From the NCBI RefSeq assembly GCF_039532605.1, contig NZ_BAAARY010000014.1, positions 1 through 64,000 on the forward strand: 64,000 bases of DNA, in the 5' to 3' direction. Position numbers and translations under genes: made by a program. Numbering within the stretch: the first letter of the stretch is position 1; the number at the start of each line of letters is the position of its first letter. Of the stretch, positions 24,774 to 34,518 are shown piece after piece. The DNA comes from Pilimelia columellifera (lineage in GTDB: Bacteria > Actinomycetota > Actinomycetes > Mycobacteriales > Micromonosporaceae). The notes below the pieces were generated by a model. It had not been told where the DNA came from. It worked only from the letters and a program-made list of their open reading frames with translations, and searched no databases.

Positions 24774-25792
24774 ACGAGAGCCGGGCCGTCGTCGAGCTGC
24801 GTTCGCAGTGGCAACCCCACGACCCCGCGCTGCGCGCCGAGCTCCCCGACGCCGCGACGCAGGAACGTCAGCTCCAGCGCATCCTGTACGCCTCGCATCT
24901 GACGCTCGTCCCTCCGGCGCCGACGGTTCGCGCCGGCCGGCTACGGCGCACGATCTTCGCGGCGGCCGGCGCGGTCGCCATCGGCGGCGTGCTTGTGGTG
25001 GCCAATCCGGCCCAGGGCCCGGCGTTCGCGGTCACGCCGCCTCCGCTGGCGCTGCCCGCCGGCGCGCCGGCGCCGGCGGCGCCGGTGCTGCGCGAGCTGG
25101 CATTGCGGGCCGAGCAGAGCAGCTCCGGCCCGCGAGCGGGCGCGACCGAGCATCTCAAACGGTCCGAGTGGTCGTTGTTTACCTCCGTCGACGACGAGAC
25201 CAACTCCGCGGTCGTGCCGACGCTTGTCGAGAGCTGGCGGGCGCCGGACGGGTCCGGCCGTGTCGTCCAGGGCGTCGGTGAGCCGATCGTCGACTCCGCG
25301 TCGCTGCGGGACCGGATCACGATCTGGTGGGAGATCAACACCGAGGAGCCGCGTGCCGCGTCGTACCAGGCTGGGCAGTATCCGGCGGTCTGGCGGGCCG
25401 ACCGGCCCCCGGTCGAGACGGCGGCGCTGCGGTCCTGGTTGCTGCGCAACCGCCCCGAGGGCGGCGGGCCGAGCGACGTGATCACCGCCGTCAGGGATCT
25501 GGTGCGTGAGCGGGCCCTGAACGCTGCCGAACGTGCTGCGCTGCTACGGGTTCTGGCCGCGACACCGGGCCTTGAGCACACCGGCATGGTCGTCGAGCGG
25601 GCCGGCCGGCGAGGCGACGGCTTCCGGTTGCTGTCCGACGACAGCGCGTCGACGGCGGCCTACCTGCTCGTCATCGATCCTGGCGACGGCCGCATCCTCG
25701 CGGCCGAGGAAACACTGCTGTCCGGCGCCGACGGGTTGAACATTCGCACCCCGGCCGTCATCAGCTACGAGACTTTTCTGATATCCGAGTAG
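24770..25792 (+). CDS. CU044_5270-family membrane protein, likely sigma partner
   Basis: This predicts 340 residues; ATG overlaps the sigma stop. A cytoplasmic N-terminus of about 65 residues precedes one membrane helix (TIFAAAGAVAIGGVLVVANP). A large external domain follows, with segments such as EWSLFTSVDDETNSAVVPTL and ALLRVLAATPGLE typical of the CU044_5270 family. Such proteins are regularly encoded after ECF-like sigma factors, and an anti-sigma or signal-sensing role is inferred from that pairing. No zinc-binding anti-sigma motif is seen in the N-terminus. Confidence 0.8.
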   Translation: MNESRAVVELRSQWQPHDPALRAELPDAATQERQLQRILYASHLTLVPPAPTVRAGRLRRTIFAAAGAVAIGGVLVVANPAQGPAFAVTPPPLALPAGAPAPAAPVLRELALRAEQSSSGPRAGATEHLKRSEWSLFTSVDDETNSAVVPTLVESWRAPDGSGRVVQGVGEPIVDSASLRDRITIWWEINTEEPRAASYQAGQYPAVWRADRPPVETAALRSWLLRNRPEGGGPSDVITAVRDLVRERALNAAERAALLRVLAATPGLEHTGMVVERAGRRGDGFRLLSDDSASTAAYLLVIDPGDGRILAAEETLLSGADGLNIRTPAVISYETFLISE

Positions 25793-25833
25793 CCCGCAAG
25801 GGTCGCTTGGGCCGGGTGTGAGGGTCCGGTTAG

Positions 25834-25882
25834 CTCTTCGCCTCCGGTGGCGCACGTCCCCCGCGCCACCGGAGGCGAAGAG
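25834..25882. terminator. 20-bp perfect-stem bidirectional terminator
   Basis: The 20-base arms at 25834-25853 and 25863-25882 are exact inverted repeats with a 9-base loop. The stem lies between the convergent sigma operon and the I36 inhibitor gene, 42 bp past one stop and 50 bp before the other, so it can end transcription from both sides. No T tract follows on the plus strand. Confidence 0.85.
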
Positions 25883-25931
25883 GCGGAGCTGACGCTCCGC
25901 TGAAACACGATCATCCCGCCGAACGCCGCGG

Positions 25932-26519
25932 CTACGAACGCGCGGAGTCCAGCTGCACCCGGATCGCCCGGTCGCTGTATCCGCCCAGATCGATGTTCTC
26001 CTCGTTCGCCGGCGCGATGACCTGCGTCGGCGACGGGCTCCCCGTTGACATCACCACGGTGGAGGCGCGGCGGTTGTTACGCCACGACGAGGTGATGTTC
26101 TCGAACCGGTACCGGGACAGTTCCTGGGCGCCGCTCTGGGCGGGTCCGAACGCGAGCCGACGACCGCCTCCGCTGATGTGCTCGTAGAGGCACAACGTCC
26201 GGTCCGCGCAGTCGAGGACCGAGGTCCGGCGGGATACCGGGACGAACCCGCCGGCAAACGCTTGCACCGCCGCGTCGGCCTCGATGTTCGTCCGGTAACA
26301 GCGGATGTCGGCGCCGGTGATGACGATGCAGGAGCGCGCCTGCTGCCAGCCCCGAGCCAGGTCGATCTGCCGGTCGTAGAACCTCGCCATCGTCGTCGAC
26401 AAGGCGTCGTGGCCCACGGTCACGGCTTGGTGGGGCGACTGGGCCGACGCTGGCGCCGCCGCCACGATCGTCGACAGCATCGCCACCGCGATGCCTCCCG
26501 TCATGGTCCGCCTATGCAT
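25932..26519 (-). CDS. Secreted peptidase inhibitor family I36 protein
   Basis: This predicts 195 residues from the ATG at 26519 (GAGGG upstream), giving a clean signal peptide (GGIAVAMLSTIVAAAPASA, cleaved after the alanines). The C-terminal region has the beta/gamma-crystallin-like I36 pattern: CADRTLCLYEHISGGGRRLAF and ENITSSWRNNR. I36 members include the Streptomyces metalloprotease inhibitor. Cysteine pairs (SCIVITGADIRC; DCADRTLC) suit disulfides. It acts outside the cell; the target protease is unknown, although the window encodes several secreted proteases. Confidence 0.72.
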   Translation of the reverse strand: MHRRTMTGGIAVAMLSTIVAAAPASAQSPHQAVTVGHDALSTTMARFYDRQIDLARGWQQARSCIVITGADIRCYRTNIEADAAVQAFAGGFVPVSRRTSVLDCADRTLCLYEHISGGGRRLAFGPAQSGAQELSRYRFENITSSWRNNRRASTVVMSTGSPSPTQVIAPANEENIDLGGYSDRAIRVQLDSARS

Positions 26520-26691
26520 GAGCCCTCCCCTGAGCCGTCCTGCAAGCGTTCGCCACAAGCTAGCGTCCTGGTCAGAGGGGCACATCGGTCGATGGGGCAA
26601 ATTATCGACGCTCATAGTTGTACGGGCATCGGCCTGCCGCCCAATTCGGCGCCTGCGGAGTGGTCCGGGCAAATGTAGGCTGACCAACGTC

Positions 26692-29600
26692 ATGGCGACC
26701 CGATCTCTCTCCCCCGCGCTGGCCGAGCTGACAGCCCAGATGGCGGAGCTGACCCTGCGCGACGAGGTGCGGCTTCGCCGTCGGCTGGACCGTGCCCGTG
26801 GTCTGCGCGACCCCGCCGCCCGCGACGCGGCGCTCGATCAGGTGCGCGCCGAGCTGCCGGCGGCCCGGCAACGGCTGGTCGACCGCGTCGCGGCGACGCC
26901 GACGGTGACCTACCCACTGCAGTTGCCGGTGAGTCAGCGGGCCGAGGACATCGCCGCCGCGATCCGCGACAATCAGGTCGTCATCGTCGCCGGCGAGACC
27001 GGGTCCGGCAAGACCACCCAGCTGCCGAAGATCTGCCTGGAGCTGGGCCGTGGCGCCCGCGGATTCATCGGCCATACCCAGCCCCGACGGCTGGCCGCCC
27101 GCACCGTCGCCGACCGGATCGCCGAGGAGCTGGGCGGAGAGGTCGGCGGCGCGGTCGGTTACAAGGTGCGCTTCTCGGACCGGGTCGGGGACCGGACCAT
27201 GGTCAAGCTGATGACCGACGGCATCCTGCTCGCCGAGATCCAGACCGACCGGCTGCTGCGCCAGTACGACACGCTCATCATCGACGAGGCCCACGAGCGC
27301 AGCCTCAACATCGACTTCATCCTCGGGTACCTGCGGCAGATCCTGCCGAAACGACCGGACCTCAAGGTCGTCATCACCTCGGCCACGATCGACCCGGAGC
27401 GGTTCGCCCGGCATTACAGCGACGTCGACGGCAGACCCGCCCCGATCATCGAGGTGTCCGGGCGCACGTTTCCCGTCGAGGTCCGGACCCGACCGTTGCT
27501 CGACGACAGCGCCGACGGCGACGGCGACTCCGTCGCCGAGCCGCGCGACCAGGTCAGCGCTATCGCCGACGCCGTCACCGAGCTGAGCGCCGAGGGCCCC
27601 GGCGACATCCTGGTGTTCCTGTCCGGGGAACGCGAGATCCGTGACACCGCCGACGCCCTGGCCCGGCTCAACCTGCGGAACACCGAGATCCTGCCGCTGT
27701 TCGCCCGGCTCTCGCACGCCGAGCAGCACAAGGTCTTCGCCCCGCACACCGGGCGCCGGGTGGTGCTGGCCACCAACGTCGCCGAGACGTCGCTGACCGT
27801 GCCCGGCATCCGCTACGTCGTCGATCCGGGAACGGCCCGGATCTCCCGGTACAGCCACCGGCTCAAGGTGCAGCGGCTGCCGATCGAGCCGGTGTCGCAG
27901 GCGTCGGCGAACCAACGCAAGGGGCGCTGCGGCCGGGTCGCCGAGGGCATCTGCGTCCGGCTGTACTCCGAGGACGACTACCTCAGCCGCCCTGAGTTCA
28001 CCGAGCCGGAGATCCTACGCACCAACCTGGCCTCGGTCATCCTCCAGATGACCGCGCTGGGCCTGGGCGATCTCAACGCGTTCCCGTTCGTCGAGCCGCC
28101 GGATCGGCGGCAGGTCGCCGACGGCGTCCGGTTGTTGGAGGAGCTGGGGGCGTTGGTGGCCGACCCCAGCGGCGCCGCCCGGCAGCTCACGCCGCTGGGT
28201 CGCAAGCTGGCCCAGCTGCCGGTGGACCCACGTCTGGGCCGGATGGTGCTGGAGGCCGACCGGCTGGGCGCGCTCGACGAGGTCATGGTCATCACGGCGG
28301 CCTTGTCCATCCAGGACCCACGGGAGCGGCCCGCCGACAACCAGGCCGCCGCCGACGCCAAGCACCTGCGGTTCGTCGACAAGGACTCCGACTTCCTCAC
28401 GTTGCTGAACCTGTGGCGGTATGTCAAGGAGCAGCAGCAGGAGCGTTCGTCGAGCGGTTTCCGGCGGATGTGCAAGGCCGAGTTCCTCAACTACCTGCGG
28501 GTCCGCGAGTGGCAGGACATCTACGGCCAGCTCAAGCAGGTGGGCCGCGAGATCGGGGTGACGGTCGACACCGTTCCCGCCGACGGGCAGGCCGTGCACA
28601 CCGCGCTGCTGGCCGGCCTGCTGTCGCACCTGGGCCTGTTCGAGCAGGAGAAGCGGGACTATCTCGGGGCCCGCGGCGCCCGTTTCGCGATCTTCCCGGG
28701 ATCGGCGTTGTTCAAGAAGAATCCGCGCTGGGTGATGGCCGCCGAGCTGGTCGAGACCAGCAAGCTGTGGGGCCGGATGGTCGCCAGGATCGAGCCCGAG
28801 TGGGTGGAGCCGATCGCCGGGCACCTGGTCAGACGCCAGTACTCGGAGCCGCACTGGTCCCGCAAGCAGGCCGCGGCGATGGCGTACGAGAAGGTGACGC
28901 TCTACGGGCTGCCGCTGGTGGCCAAACGGCAGGTCAACTACGGCCGCATCGACCCGCCGACGGCGCGCGAGCTGTTCCTGCGGCACGCGTTGGTCGAAGG
29001 CGACTGGCAGACCCACCACGAGTTCTTCGCCCGCAACCAGGAGCTGCGCGAGGAGGTCGAGGAACTGGAGCACCGGGCCCGGCGCCGCGACATCCTCGTC
29101 GACGACGACACCCTGTTCGCCTTCTATGACGAGCGGGTGCCGGCGGACGTCGTCTCCGGGCGGCATTTCGACACCTGGTGGAAGAAGGCCCGGCGGGACA
29201 CCCCCGAGCTGCTGACGTTCACCAAGGAGTTCCTGGTCAACGCCGGGCGCGGCGGGGTGAGCGAATTGGACTTCCCGCCGGTCTGGTCGGTCGGCGGGCA
29301 CGAGCTGGCGCTGTCGTACCAGTTCGAGCCGGGCGCGGCCGCCGACGGCGTGACGATCACCGTGCCGGTGGCGCTGCTGCCGCAGGTGGAGCCGGCGCCG
29401 TTCACCTGGCAGGTGCCCGGTCTGCGCCAGGACCTCATCACCGCGCTGATCAAGTCGCTGCCTAAGGCGATCCGCCGGCATTTCGTGCCCGTCCCCGACT
29501 ACGCCGCCGCCATCAACGCCGAGCTGACCCCCGGTGACGGGCCGCTGCTGCCGGCGTTGGAGACGGCGTTGCGGCGGTTCACCGGCGTCGCGGCGCCACG

Positions 29601-30627
29601 CCACGAGTGGGATCTGACGAAGGTCGCCGACCATCTGAAGATCACCTTCCGGGTCGTCGACGGCGACCGGACCCTGGCCGAGGGCAAGGACCTCGACGCG
29701 ATCAGGGAGCAGCTGCGGCCGGCGGTGCGGGAGACCTTCGCCGGCGCGGACGAGCTGGAACGGACCGGGGCGGCCAGCTGGGACTTCGGCGAGCTGCCAC
29801 GGGCCGTGCACCGTCAACGCGGCGGCTTCGCGGTCACCGGGTATCCGGCGCTGACCGACGAGGGCGCCAGCGTCGGTGTGACGATCACCGAGAGCCCGGC
29901 GCAGCAGCAGGCCCGGATGTGGGCGGGAACACGACGGCTCCTGGCGCTCACCGTGCCGCCGCCGCTCAAGTCGATCCAGGGGCGGCTCTCCAACGAGGAG
30001 CGGCTGGCGCTTTCGCGCAGCCCCTACCCGTCGGTTCCGGCGTTGCTGGCCGACTGCGTGACCGCCGCCCTCGACGCGCTCCTGGCCCGACACGGCGGGC
30101 CGGTGTGGGACGCCGACGCCTTCGCCGCTCTCAGAGACCGGGTACGTGCCGACCTGCCGGACGTTCTGTTCGGAGTGGTCCGGGACGTACGTGGCGTGCT
30201 CACGGCCGCCCACGCCGCCCAGATGCGGCTCGGCGGGACCAGCAACCCGCTGGTCGTCCCCGCGTTGGCGGACGTCCGCGCCCAGCTCGGCGGACTGCTC
30301 TACCCCGGCTTCGTAGCGGTGACCGGGGCGTCCCGGCTGGCTGACCTGACCCGCTACCTCACGGCGATCGGCGTGCGGCTGGACAAGCTGCCCGGCAACC
30401 CCCACCGGGACCGGGAGCTGACGGCGACCGTGCACGAGGTGCAGAAGGAGTACCGGCAGCTGTTCGACCAGCTGCGCGGCGGCGGCGCGCACACCGCCGA
30501 GCTGACCCGGGTCCGCTGGATGATCGAGGAGCTGCGGGTAGGTCTGTTCGCCCAGAACCTCGGCACCCCGTACCCGGTCTCCGACGTGCGCATCTACCGG
30601 GCCATGGACGAGCTGGCCGCTCGCTGA
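26692..30627 (+). CDS. hrpA: ATP-dependent RNA helicase HrpA
   Basis: This predicts 1311 residues from the ATG at 26692, the usual length for HrpA. Walker A is GETGSGKTTQLP and motif II is DEAHERSLNIDF; motif III SAT and motif VI with QRKGRCGRV follow. The HA2/winged-helix region, OB domain and the long C-terminal DUF3418 region make up the rest. HrpA unwinds RNA and, in other bacteria, rescues stalled or collided ribosomes and processes mRNA. It is a single transcription unit with a short leader. Confidence 0.95.
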   Translation: MATRSLSPALAELTAQMAELTLRDEVRLRRRLDRARGLRDPAARDAALDQVRAELPAARQRLVDRVAATPTVTYPLQLPVSQRAEDIAAAIRDNQVVIVAGETGSGKTTQLPKICLELGRGARGFIGHTQPRRLAARTVADRIAEELGGEVGGAVGYKVRFSDRVGDRTMVKLMTDGILLAEIQTDRLLRQYDTLIIDEAHERSLNIDFILGYLRQILPKRPDLKVVITSATIDPERFARHYSDVDGRPAPIIEVSGRTFPVEVRTRPLLDDSADGDGDSVAEPRDQVSAIADAVTELSAEGPGDILVFLSGEREIRDTADALARLNLRNTEILPLFARLSHAEQHKVFAPHTGRRVVLATNVAETSLTVPGIRYVVDPGTARISRYSHRLKVQRLPIEPVSQASANQRKGRCGRVAEGICVRLYSEDDYLSRPEFTEPEILRTNLASVILQMTALGLGDLNAFPFVEPPDRRQVADGVRLLEELGALVADPSGAARQLTPLGRKLAQLPVDPRLGRMVLEADRLGALDEVMVITAALSIQDPRERPADNQAAADAKHLRFVDKDSDFLTLLNLWRYVKEQQQERSSSGFRRMCKAEFLNYLRVREWQDIYGQLKQVGREIGVTVDTVPADGQAVHTALLAGLLSHLGLFEQEKRDYLGARGARFAIFPGSALFKKNPRWVMAAELVETSKLWGRMVARIEPEWVEPIAGHLVRRQYSEPHWSRKQAAAMAYEKVTLYGLPLVAKRQVNYGRIDPPTARELFLRHALVEGDWQTHHEFFARNQELREEVEELEHRARRRDILVDDDTLFAFYDERVPADVVSGRHFDTWWKKARRDTPELLTFTKEFLVNAGRGGVSELDFPPVWSVGGHELALSYQFEPGAAADGVTITVPVALLPQVEPAPFTWQVPGLRQDLITALIKSLPKAIRRHFVPVPDYAAAINAELTPGDGPLLPALETALRRFTGVAAPRHEWDLTKVADHLKITFRVVDGDRTLAEGKDLDAIREQLRPAVRETFAGADELERTGAASWDFGELPRAVHRQRGGFAVTGYPALTDEGASVGVTITESPAQQQARMWAGTRRLLALTVPPPLKSIQGRLSNEERLALSRSPYPSVPALLADCVTAALDALLARHGGPVWDADAFAALRDRVRADLPDVLFGVVRDVRGVLTAAHAAQMRLGGTSNPLVVPALADVRAQLGGLLYPGFVAVTGASRLADLTRYLTAIGVRLDKLPGNPHRDRELTATVHEVQKEYRQLFDQLRGGGAHTAELTRVRWMIEELRVGLFAQNLGTPYPVSDVRIYRAMDELAAR

Positions 30628-30693
30628 CCGTGGCGCGCCGGCCGGGCGATCGGCGCCGTCCGGCGACAAAGGAGTGACGTACAGTCGGGCCTC

Positions 30694-31656
30694 ATGGTGG
30701 GCGAACTGAGCACGGCGGTGCGGCGGCTGACCCGGCGACAGGTCGCGGCGGCGACGGCCGCGGCGACCGCGCTGCTGGTGGTCGCCGCGCTGTCAGGGTG
30801 GACGCTGCTACGGCGCGACGACGGGAACACCGTCGAGGCGTACATCGCCAGGTCGAGTCTCGCCGAGCAGCGGGAGCTGCGGATCGGAGTCTTCGGCGAC
30901 GAGCCGTTGTTGTCGTACCGCGACCCCGCCAAGCCGGACTCGGACCGGCTGGAGGACTACAGCGGGTTCGATATCGAGATGGCCCGCCGGCTCGGCGCGT
31001 ACCTGGGTTTCCGGCCCGCGAGCGTGAAGCTCGCGCCCACCCAGGTGCAGAACCGGGCCCGCGACCTCAACGAGGGCCTGGTGGACATCGTCATCGCCAA
31101 CTACTCGATGACCCCCGAGCGGGAGTTGGAGGTCGACTTCTCCGGACCGTACCTGCGGACGATGCCGGAGGTGCTCATGCGCGCCAAGGACGCCCCGCCG
31201 AGCATCACCTTCCAGGCGCTGGGGGGGATGGCCGGCCGGATCTGCACCACCGGCAGCTCCACCTCGGAGGCGGCGCTCAACCGCAAGGGCATCAGGCAGG
31301 TCGACGGCGTCGGGCAGGCCCAGGAGTGCGTGCGGGGCCTGCTCAACGGAAAGTACGACGCCTTCGTGCTCGACGAGGTCGTGCTGGCCGGCTTCCGCAA
31401 GTCGCACCCGCAGCTCGCCCTGGTGGATCTGGTCTTCGACCAGGCCGAGTACTACGGGATCGCGGTGGCCAACGGCAATGCCGAACTCAAGACGCTCGTC
31501 GACAACTTTCTCCTTGACAGCTACGAGCGCGGCGACAACGGCGCGTGGCATCAGGCCTGGTCAGGCACGCTCGGGCAGGTGGTCCGACGGCAGCAGGTCC
31601 AGCCGAGGCCGGTGGTGTCGGTGAAGCTGCGCGACTACAACGACCGCCGGCGCTGA
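30694..31656 (+). CDS. Membrane-anchored family 3 solute-binding protein
   Basis: This predicts 320 residues. One helix at about 17-38 (ATAAATALLVVAALSGWTLL) anchors it; there is no lipobox cysteine. The body is a type 2 periplasmic-binding fold for amino acids: LRIGVFGDEPLLSYRD, then FDIEMARRLGAYLGF and DIVIANYSMTPERELEVDFS, with the conserved aspartates and arginine. It starts 67 bp after hrpA and is followed four bases later by a multi-helix membrane protein. No permease or ATPase is nearby, so sensing is more likely than transport. The layout recalls GlnH of the mycobacterial GlnH-GlnX-PknG system. Confidence 0.8.
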   Translation: MVGELSTAVRRLTRRQVAAATAAATALLVVAALSGWTLLRRDDGNTVEAYIARSSLAEQRELRIGVFGDEPLLSYRDPAKPDSDRLEDYSGFDIEMARRLGAYLGFRPASVKLAPTQVQNRARDLNEGLVDIVIANYSMTPERELEVDFSGPYLRTMPEVLMRAKDAPPSITFQALGGMAGRICTTGSSTSEAALNRKGIRQVDGVGQAQECVRGLLNGKYDAFVLDEVVLAGFRKSHPQLALVDLVFDQAEYYGIAVANGNAELKTLVDNFLLDSYERGDNGAWHQAWSGTLGQVVRRQQVQPRPVVSVKLRDYNDRRR

Positions 31657-31660
31657 GGCG

Positions 31661-32797
31661 GTGACCGGACCCGACCGGCCGCAGGGCCCGTTCCAGGTCA
31701 ACCAACCGGGCCACGGCGACGAGCCGGGTCAGGTCAACGATCCGGGCTGGGTCTTCGACGCCGCGGCGGTCGGCGACGTCGAGGAGACCGCCGCCGCGGC
31801 CGCCCGGGCCCGCGTCGACCAGCAGGCGCTGTGGAGCGTCGCGGTAGGACTGCCCGCGGTCATCTCGGTGCTGCGACTGTGGGTGCTCGCCGGCGGCGAC
31901 CTCCAGACGACCCTGCTGCTGGTCGCCAACGTCGGCTCGATCAACCTGGTCGCTGCGCTCATCGTCACCGCGACGTGGCTGCTCACCGCGGCCCTGGTGG
32001 CGGTTTTCGCCGTGGGTCAGCTGACCGTTGCGGCCCTCGACGAACATCCGGAGCCGCGGCCGTGGCGGCTCAGGTTCGCCCGCATCGCGGCCGCCACCCC
32101 CACTCCGCTGAAGGTTGTGGTCTTCGTCTTCGCGGCGCTGACCTGGCAGACGATGTACCTGCCGCTGCTGCTGCTCGGGGCGTGCGTCGCGCTCGGCCTG
32201 CCCCCGATGCGGTGGTTCGGCTGGCTCGCCGCCGGCGCCGGGTACCTGGCGTTAGCCGGGCCGACCCTCGCGCAGGCCGTCGAGCAGGGCGAGCTGGTGC
32301 CAGCGCTGCTCATCGTGGCGCCGGCGACGCTGTTGCCGTTCGGGGTGGCCACTCCGGTAGCCACCCCGCTCGCCGTGCCCTACGCCAGGGTCGGACAGCT
32401 CCTCACCGTCGCCCTCGTCGCGGCCGCCACCGTGCCGGTGCTGGAGGCCCCGGTCCTGCCGCTGTCGGTGCTCACCATCGCCGAGGGTGACAACGCCCAG
32501 CCGGTGTCCGCGCGCGGCTGGGTCGTCGAGGTCAATGACGCCACGACGGCGCTCCTGCACGAACGCGGCGGCGTCGACTTCGTGCCCAACGCCACGATCG
32601 TCTCCCGGGTGCTGTGCCCGGACTCCAGCCAGACGCCCCGGTACCGGCTCTGGGCGTACGGCATCCACATCGAGGACTCCCTGCTACAGGGCATCGGACG
32701 CAACCGGCGGCCGAGCCAGGCGCTCGACTCGTCGTGCCGCTCGGCCACCGGGCGCCCGGCCGCGCTCAGGTCCTCCCCCGCCGGCCTCAGCGGGTGA
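31661..32797 (+). CDS. Multi-helix membrane protein paired with binding protein
   Basis: This predicts 378 residues from a GTG at 31661, four bases after the preceding stop. A polar, cytoplasmic-looking N-terminus of about 55 residues is followed by five or six hydrophobic helices between 57 and 265. A C-terminal soluble tail of about 110 residues has two cysteine positions (LCPDSS, DSSCRS). I recognise no transporter family. Its coupling to the binding protein suggests a receptor complex. Similarity to GlnX is by gene order and topology only, so uncertain. The 3' end overlaps the convergent catalase by 11 bp. Confidence 0.6.
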   Translation: MTGPDRPQGPFQVNQPGHGDEPGQVNDPGWVFDAAAVGDVEETAAAAARARVDQQALWSVAVGLPAVISVLRLWVLAGGDLQTTLLLVANVGSINLVAALIVTATWLLTAALVAVFAVGQLTVAALDEHPEPRPWRLRFARIAAATPTPLKVVVFVFAALTWQTMYLPLLLLGACVALGLPPMRWFGWLAAGAGYLALAGPTLAQAVEQGELVPALLIVAPATLLPFGVATPVATPLAVPYARVGQLLTVALVAAATVPVLEAPVLPLSVLTIAEGDNAQPVSARGWVVEVNDATTALLHERGGVDFVPNATIVSRVLCPDSSQTPRYRLWAYGIHIEDSLLQGIGRNRRPSQALDSSCRSATGRPAALRSSPAGLSG

Positions 32798-34427
32798 CTT
32801 CGGCCCGCTCGTTGGGGACGCAGTGCGTCATCGTCAGCCCACTGACGTCCCGGGGCGGGTTCTTGCCCAGGTTCGCCAACCGGTCCCGGTCCTCGGGCGT
32901 GAGCTCCTGCTTCGGCAGCGGCGACAGCTCGGCGACGTCGTGGGCGCTGATACCGAGGCCGTCGCCGACCCGGTTCCCCAGGTCCGACTCGATGAGCAGG
33001 AAGTGCCACACCATCCGCTCCTGGATCGGACGGTCGCACTGCGACAGCTGGTCGATCATGTTGCGCACCAGGTCGTCGCGCTCCCACTGCTCCATGAGCT
33101 GGTAACGCTGACCTGCCTGCTGGTAGTCGTTGGTTCGCGGGATGCGGGCCCGGGTCAACCGGCCGCTGATCTCGGGCCCCTGCTCGTCGTGCGTCATGCC
33201 GCCGGCCTCGGACAACCCGCCGGTGATTGACGGCTCGTAGTTGACGTGCGGGTTCTCCCCGGCGCCGTCGACGTGGAACGTCATCTGGCCGTCGCGCTGG
33301 TTGGTGCGCACGTCAGCGTTCCTGGCGTGGTTGACCGGTAGTTGAAGGTAGTTGGGGCCGACGCGGTGCCGCTGGGTGTCGGAGTAGGAGAAGGTCCGGC
33401 CGACGAGCATCTTGTCGTCGGAGAAGTCCAGTCCGTCGATGAGCACGCCGGTGCCGAACGAGATCTGCTCGTTCTCGGCGAAGAAGTTGTCGGGCATCCG
33501 GTTGAGGACCATCCGGCCCACCGCTTTCGGCGGGAACTGCTGCTCGGGCCAGACCTTCGTGTCGTCGAGCGGGTCGAACTCCAGCTCCGAATGTTCGTCG
33601 TCGCTCATCATCTGCACCCGCAGCTCCCACTCGGGGAACTCGCCGCGCCCGATCGACTCGTACAGGTCGCGGGTGGCGTGGCCCAGCTCGTTGGCCTGGA
33701 TGTTCGCGGCGTCGGCCGCGGTCATGCTGCGAACGCCGGCCTTGGGCATCCAGTGGTATTTCACCAACCGGGTCTCCCCCGCGGCGTTGACCCACTTGTA
33801 GGTGTTGACGCCGAAACCCTGCATGTGCCGGTAGTCGGCCGGAATGCCGCGCGGGCTGAACAGATTGACCAGCATGTGCATTGATTCGGGTGTCTGCGAC
33901 ATGAAGTCGAAAATGCGGTTCGGCTCCTGACGGAACGTCACCGGATCCGGCTTGAGCGCGTGGATGACGTCCGGGAACTTGAGCGCGTCCCGGATGAAGA
34001 AGACCCCGAGGTTGTTGCCGACCAGGTCCCAGTTGCCGTTCTCGGTGTAGAACTTGACGGCGAAACCGCGGGGGTCACGGGCGGTCTCCGCGGAGTCGCG
34101 ACCGCCGATCACGGTGGAGAATCGGACAGCGAGATCGGTCTTCTTGCCCGGCTCGGCGAAGACACAGGCCCGGGTGAACCGGTCGATGGGCTCGTCGCCC
34201 CACTTCCCGGTGGCTTCGAAGTAGCCGTGGGCGGTGACGCCGCGGGCGTGCACGACCCGCTCGGGGATACGCTCCCGGTCGAAGTGGCTGATCTTCTCAA
34301 GGAACTGGTAGTTCTCCAACGTCGCCGGGCCGCGAGCGCCGACCGTCCGCTGGTTCTGGTTGTCGTAGACCGGGTGACCCTGACGGTTCGTCAGCGTCCC
34401 CGCCGACTCGGCGCGGCTGTCGGCCAT
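32787..34427 (-). CDS. Heme catalase
   Basis: This predicts 546 residues from the ATG at 34427 (GGGGGAG upstream). Distal His60 lies in ERVVHARG, and the proximal heme-binding Tyr348 lies in RTFSYSDTQ, which matches the catalase heme signature. The core is complete and the C-terminal extension is short, so this is a small-subunit monofunctional catalase without the large-subunit flavodoxin-like domain. It converts hydrogen peroxide to water and oxygen in the cytoplasm. No Fur or OxyR gene is adjacent. Confidence 0.96.
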   Translation of the reverse strand: MADSRAESAGTLTNRQGHPVYDNQNQRTVGARGPATLENYQFLEKISHFDRERIPERVVHARGVTAHGYFEATGKWGDEPIDRFTRACVFAEPGKKTDLAVRFSTVIGGRDSAETARDPRGFAVKFYTENGNWDLVGNNLGVFFIRDALKFPDVIHALKPDPVTFRQEPNRIFDFMSQTPESMHMLVNLFSPRGIPADYRHMQGFGVNTYKWVNAAGETRLVKYHWMPKAGVRSMTAADAANIQANELGHATRDLYESIGRGEFPEWELRVQMMSDDEHSELEFDPLDDTKVWPEQQFPPKAVGRMVLNRMPDNFFAENEQISFGTGVLIDGLDFSDDKMLVGRTFSYSDTQRHRVGPNYLQLPVNHARNADVRTNQRDGQMTFHVDGAGENPHVNYEPSITGGLSEAGGMTHDEQGPEISGRLTRARIPRTNDYQQAGQRYQLMEQWERDDLVRNMIDQLSQCDRPIQERMVWHFLLIESDLGNRVGDGLGISAHDVAELSPLPKQELTPEDRDRLANLGKNPPRDVSGLTMTHCVPNERAEVTR

Positions 34428-34518
34428 GTCTCCCCCTTGTGAGCGCAGCACACGAAACTCCTCCGTACGCGGGTCGCGTACCCGCCAGCCCATGTGTCAA
34501 ACGCCGTAGGCTGCGGGC

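Noticed and set aside
28015..30669. Long minus-strand open frame of 884 codons
   Set aside because: It is the antisense shadow of hrpA, low complexity and without motifs.
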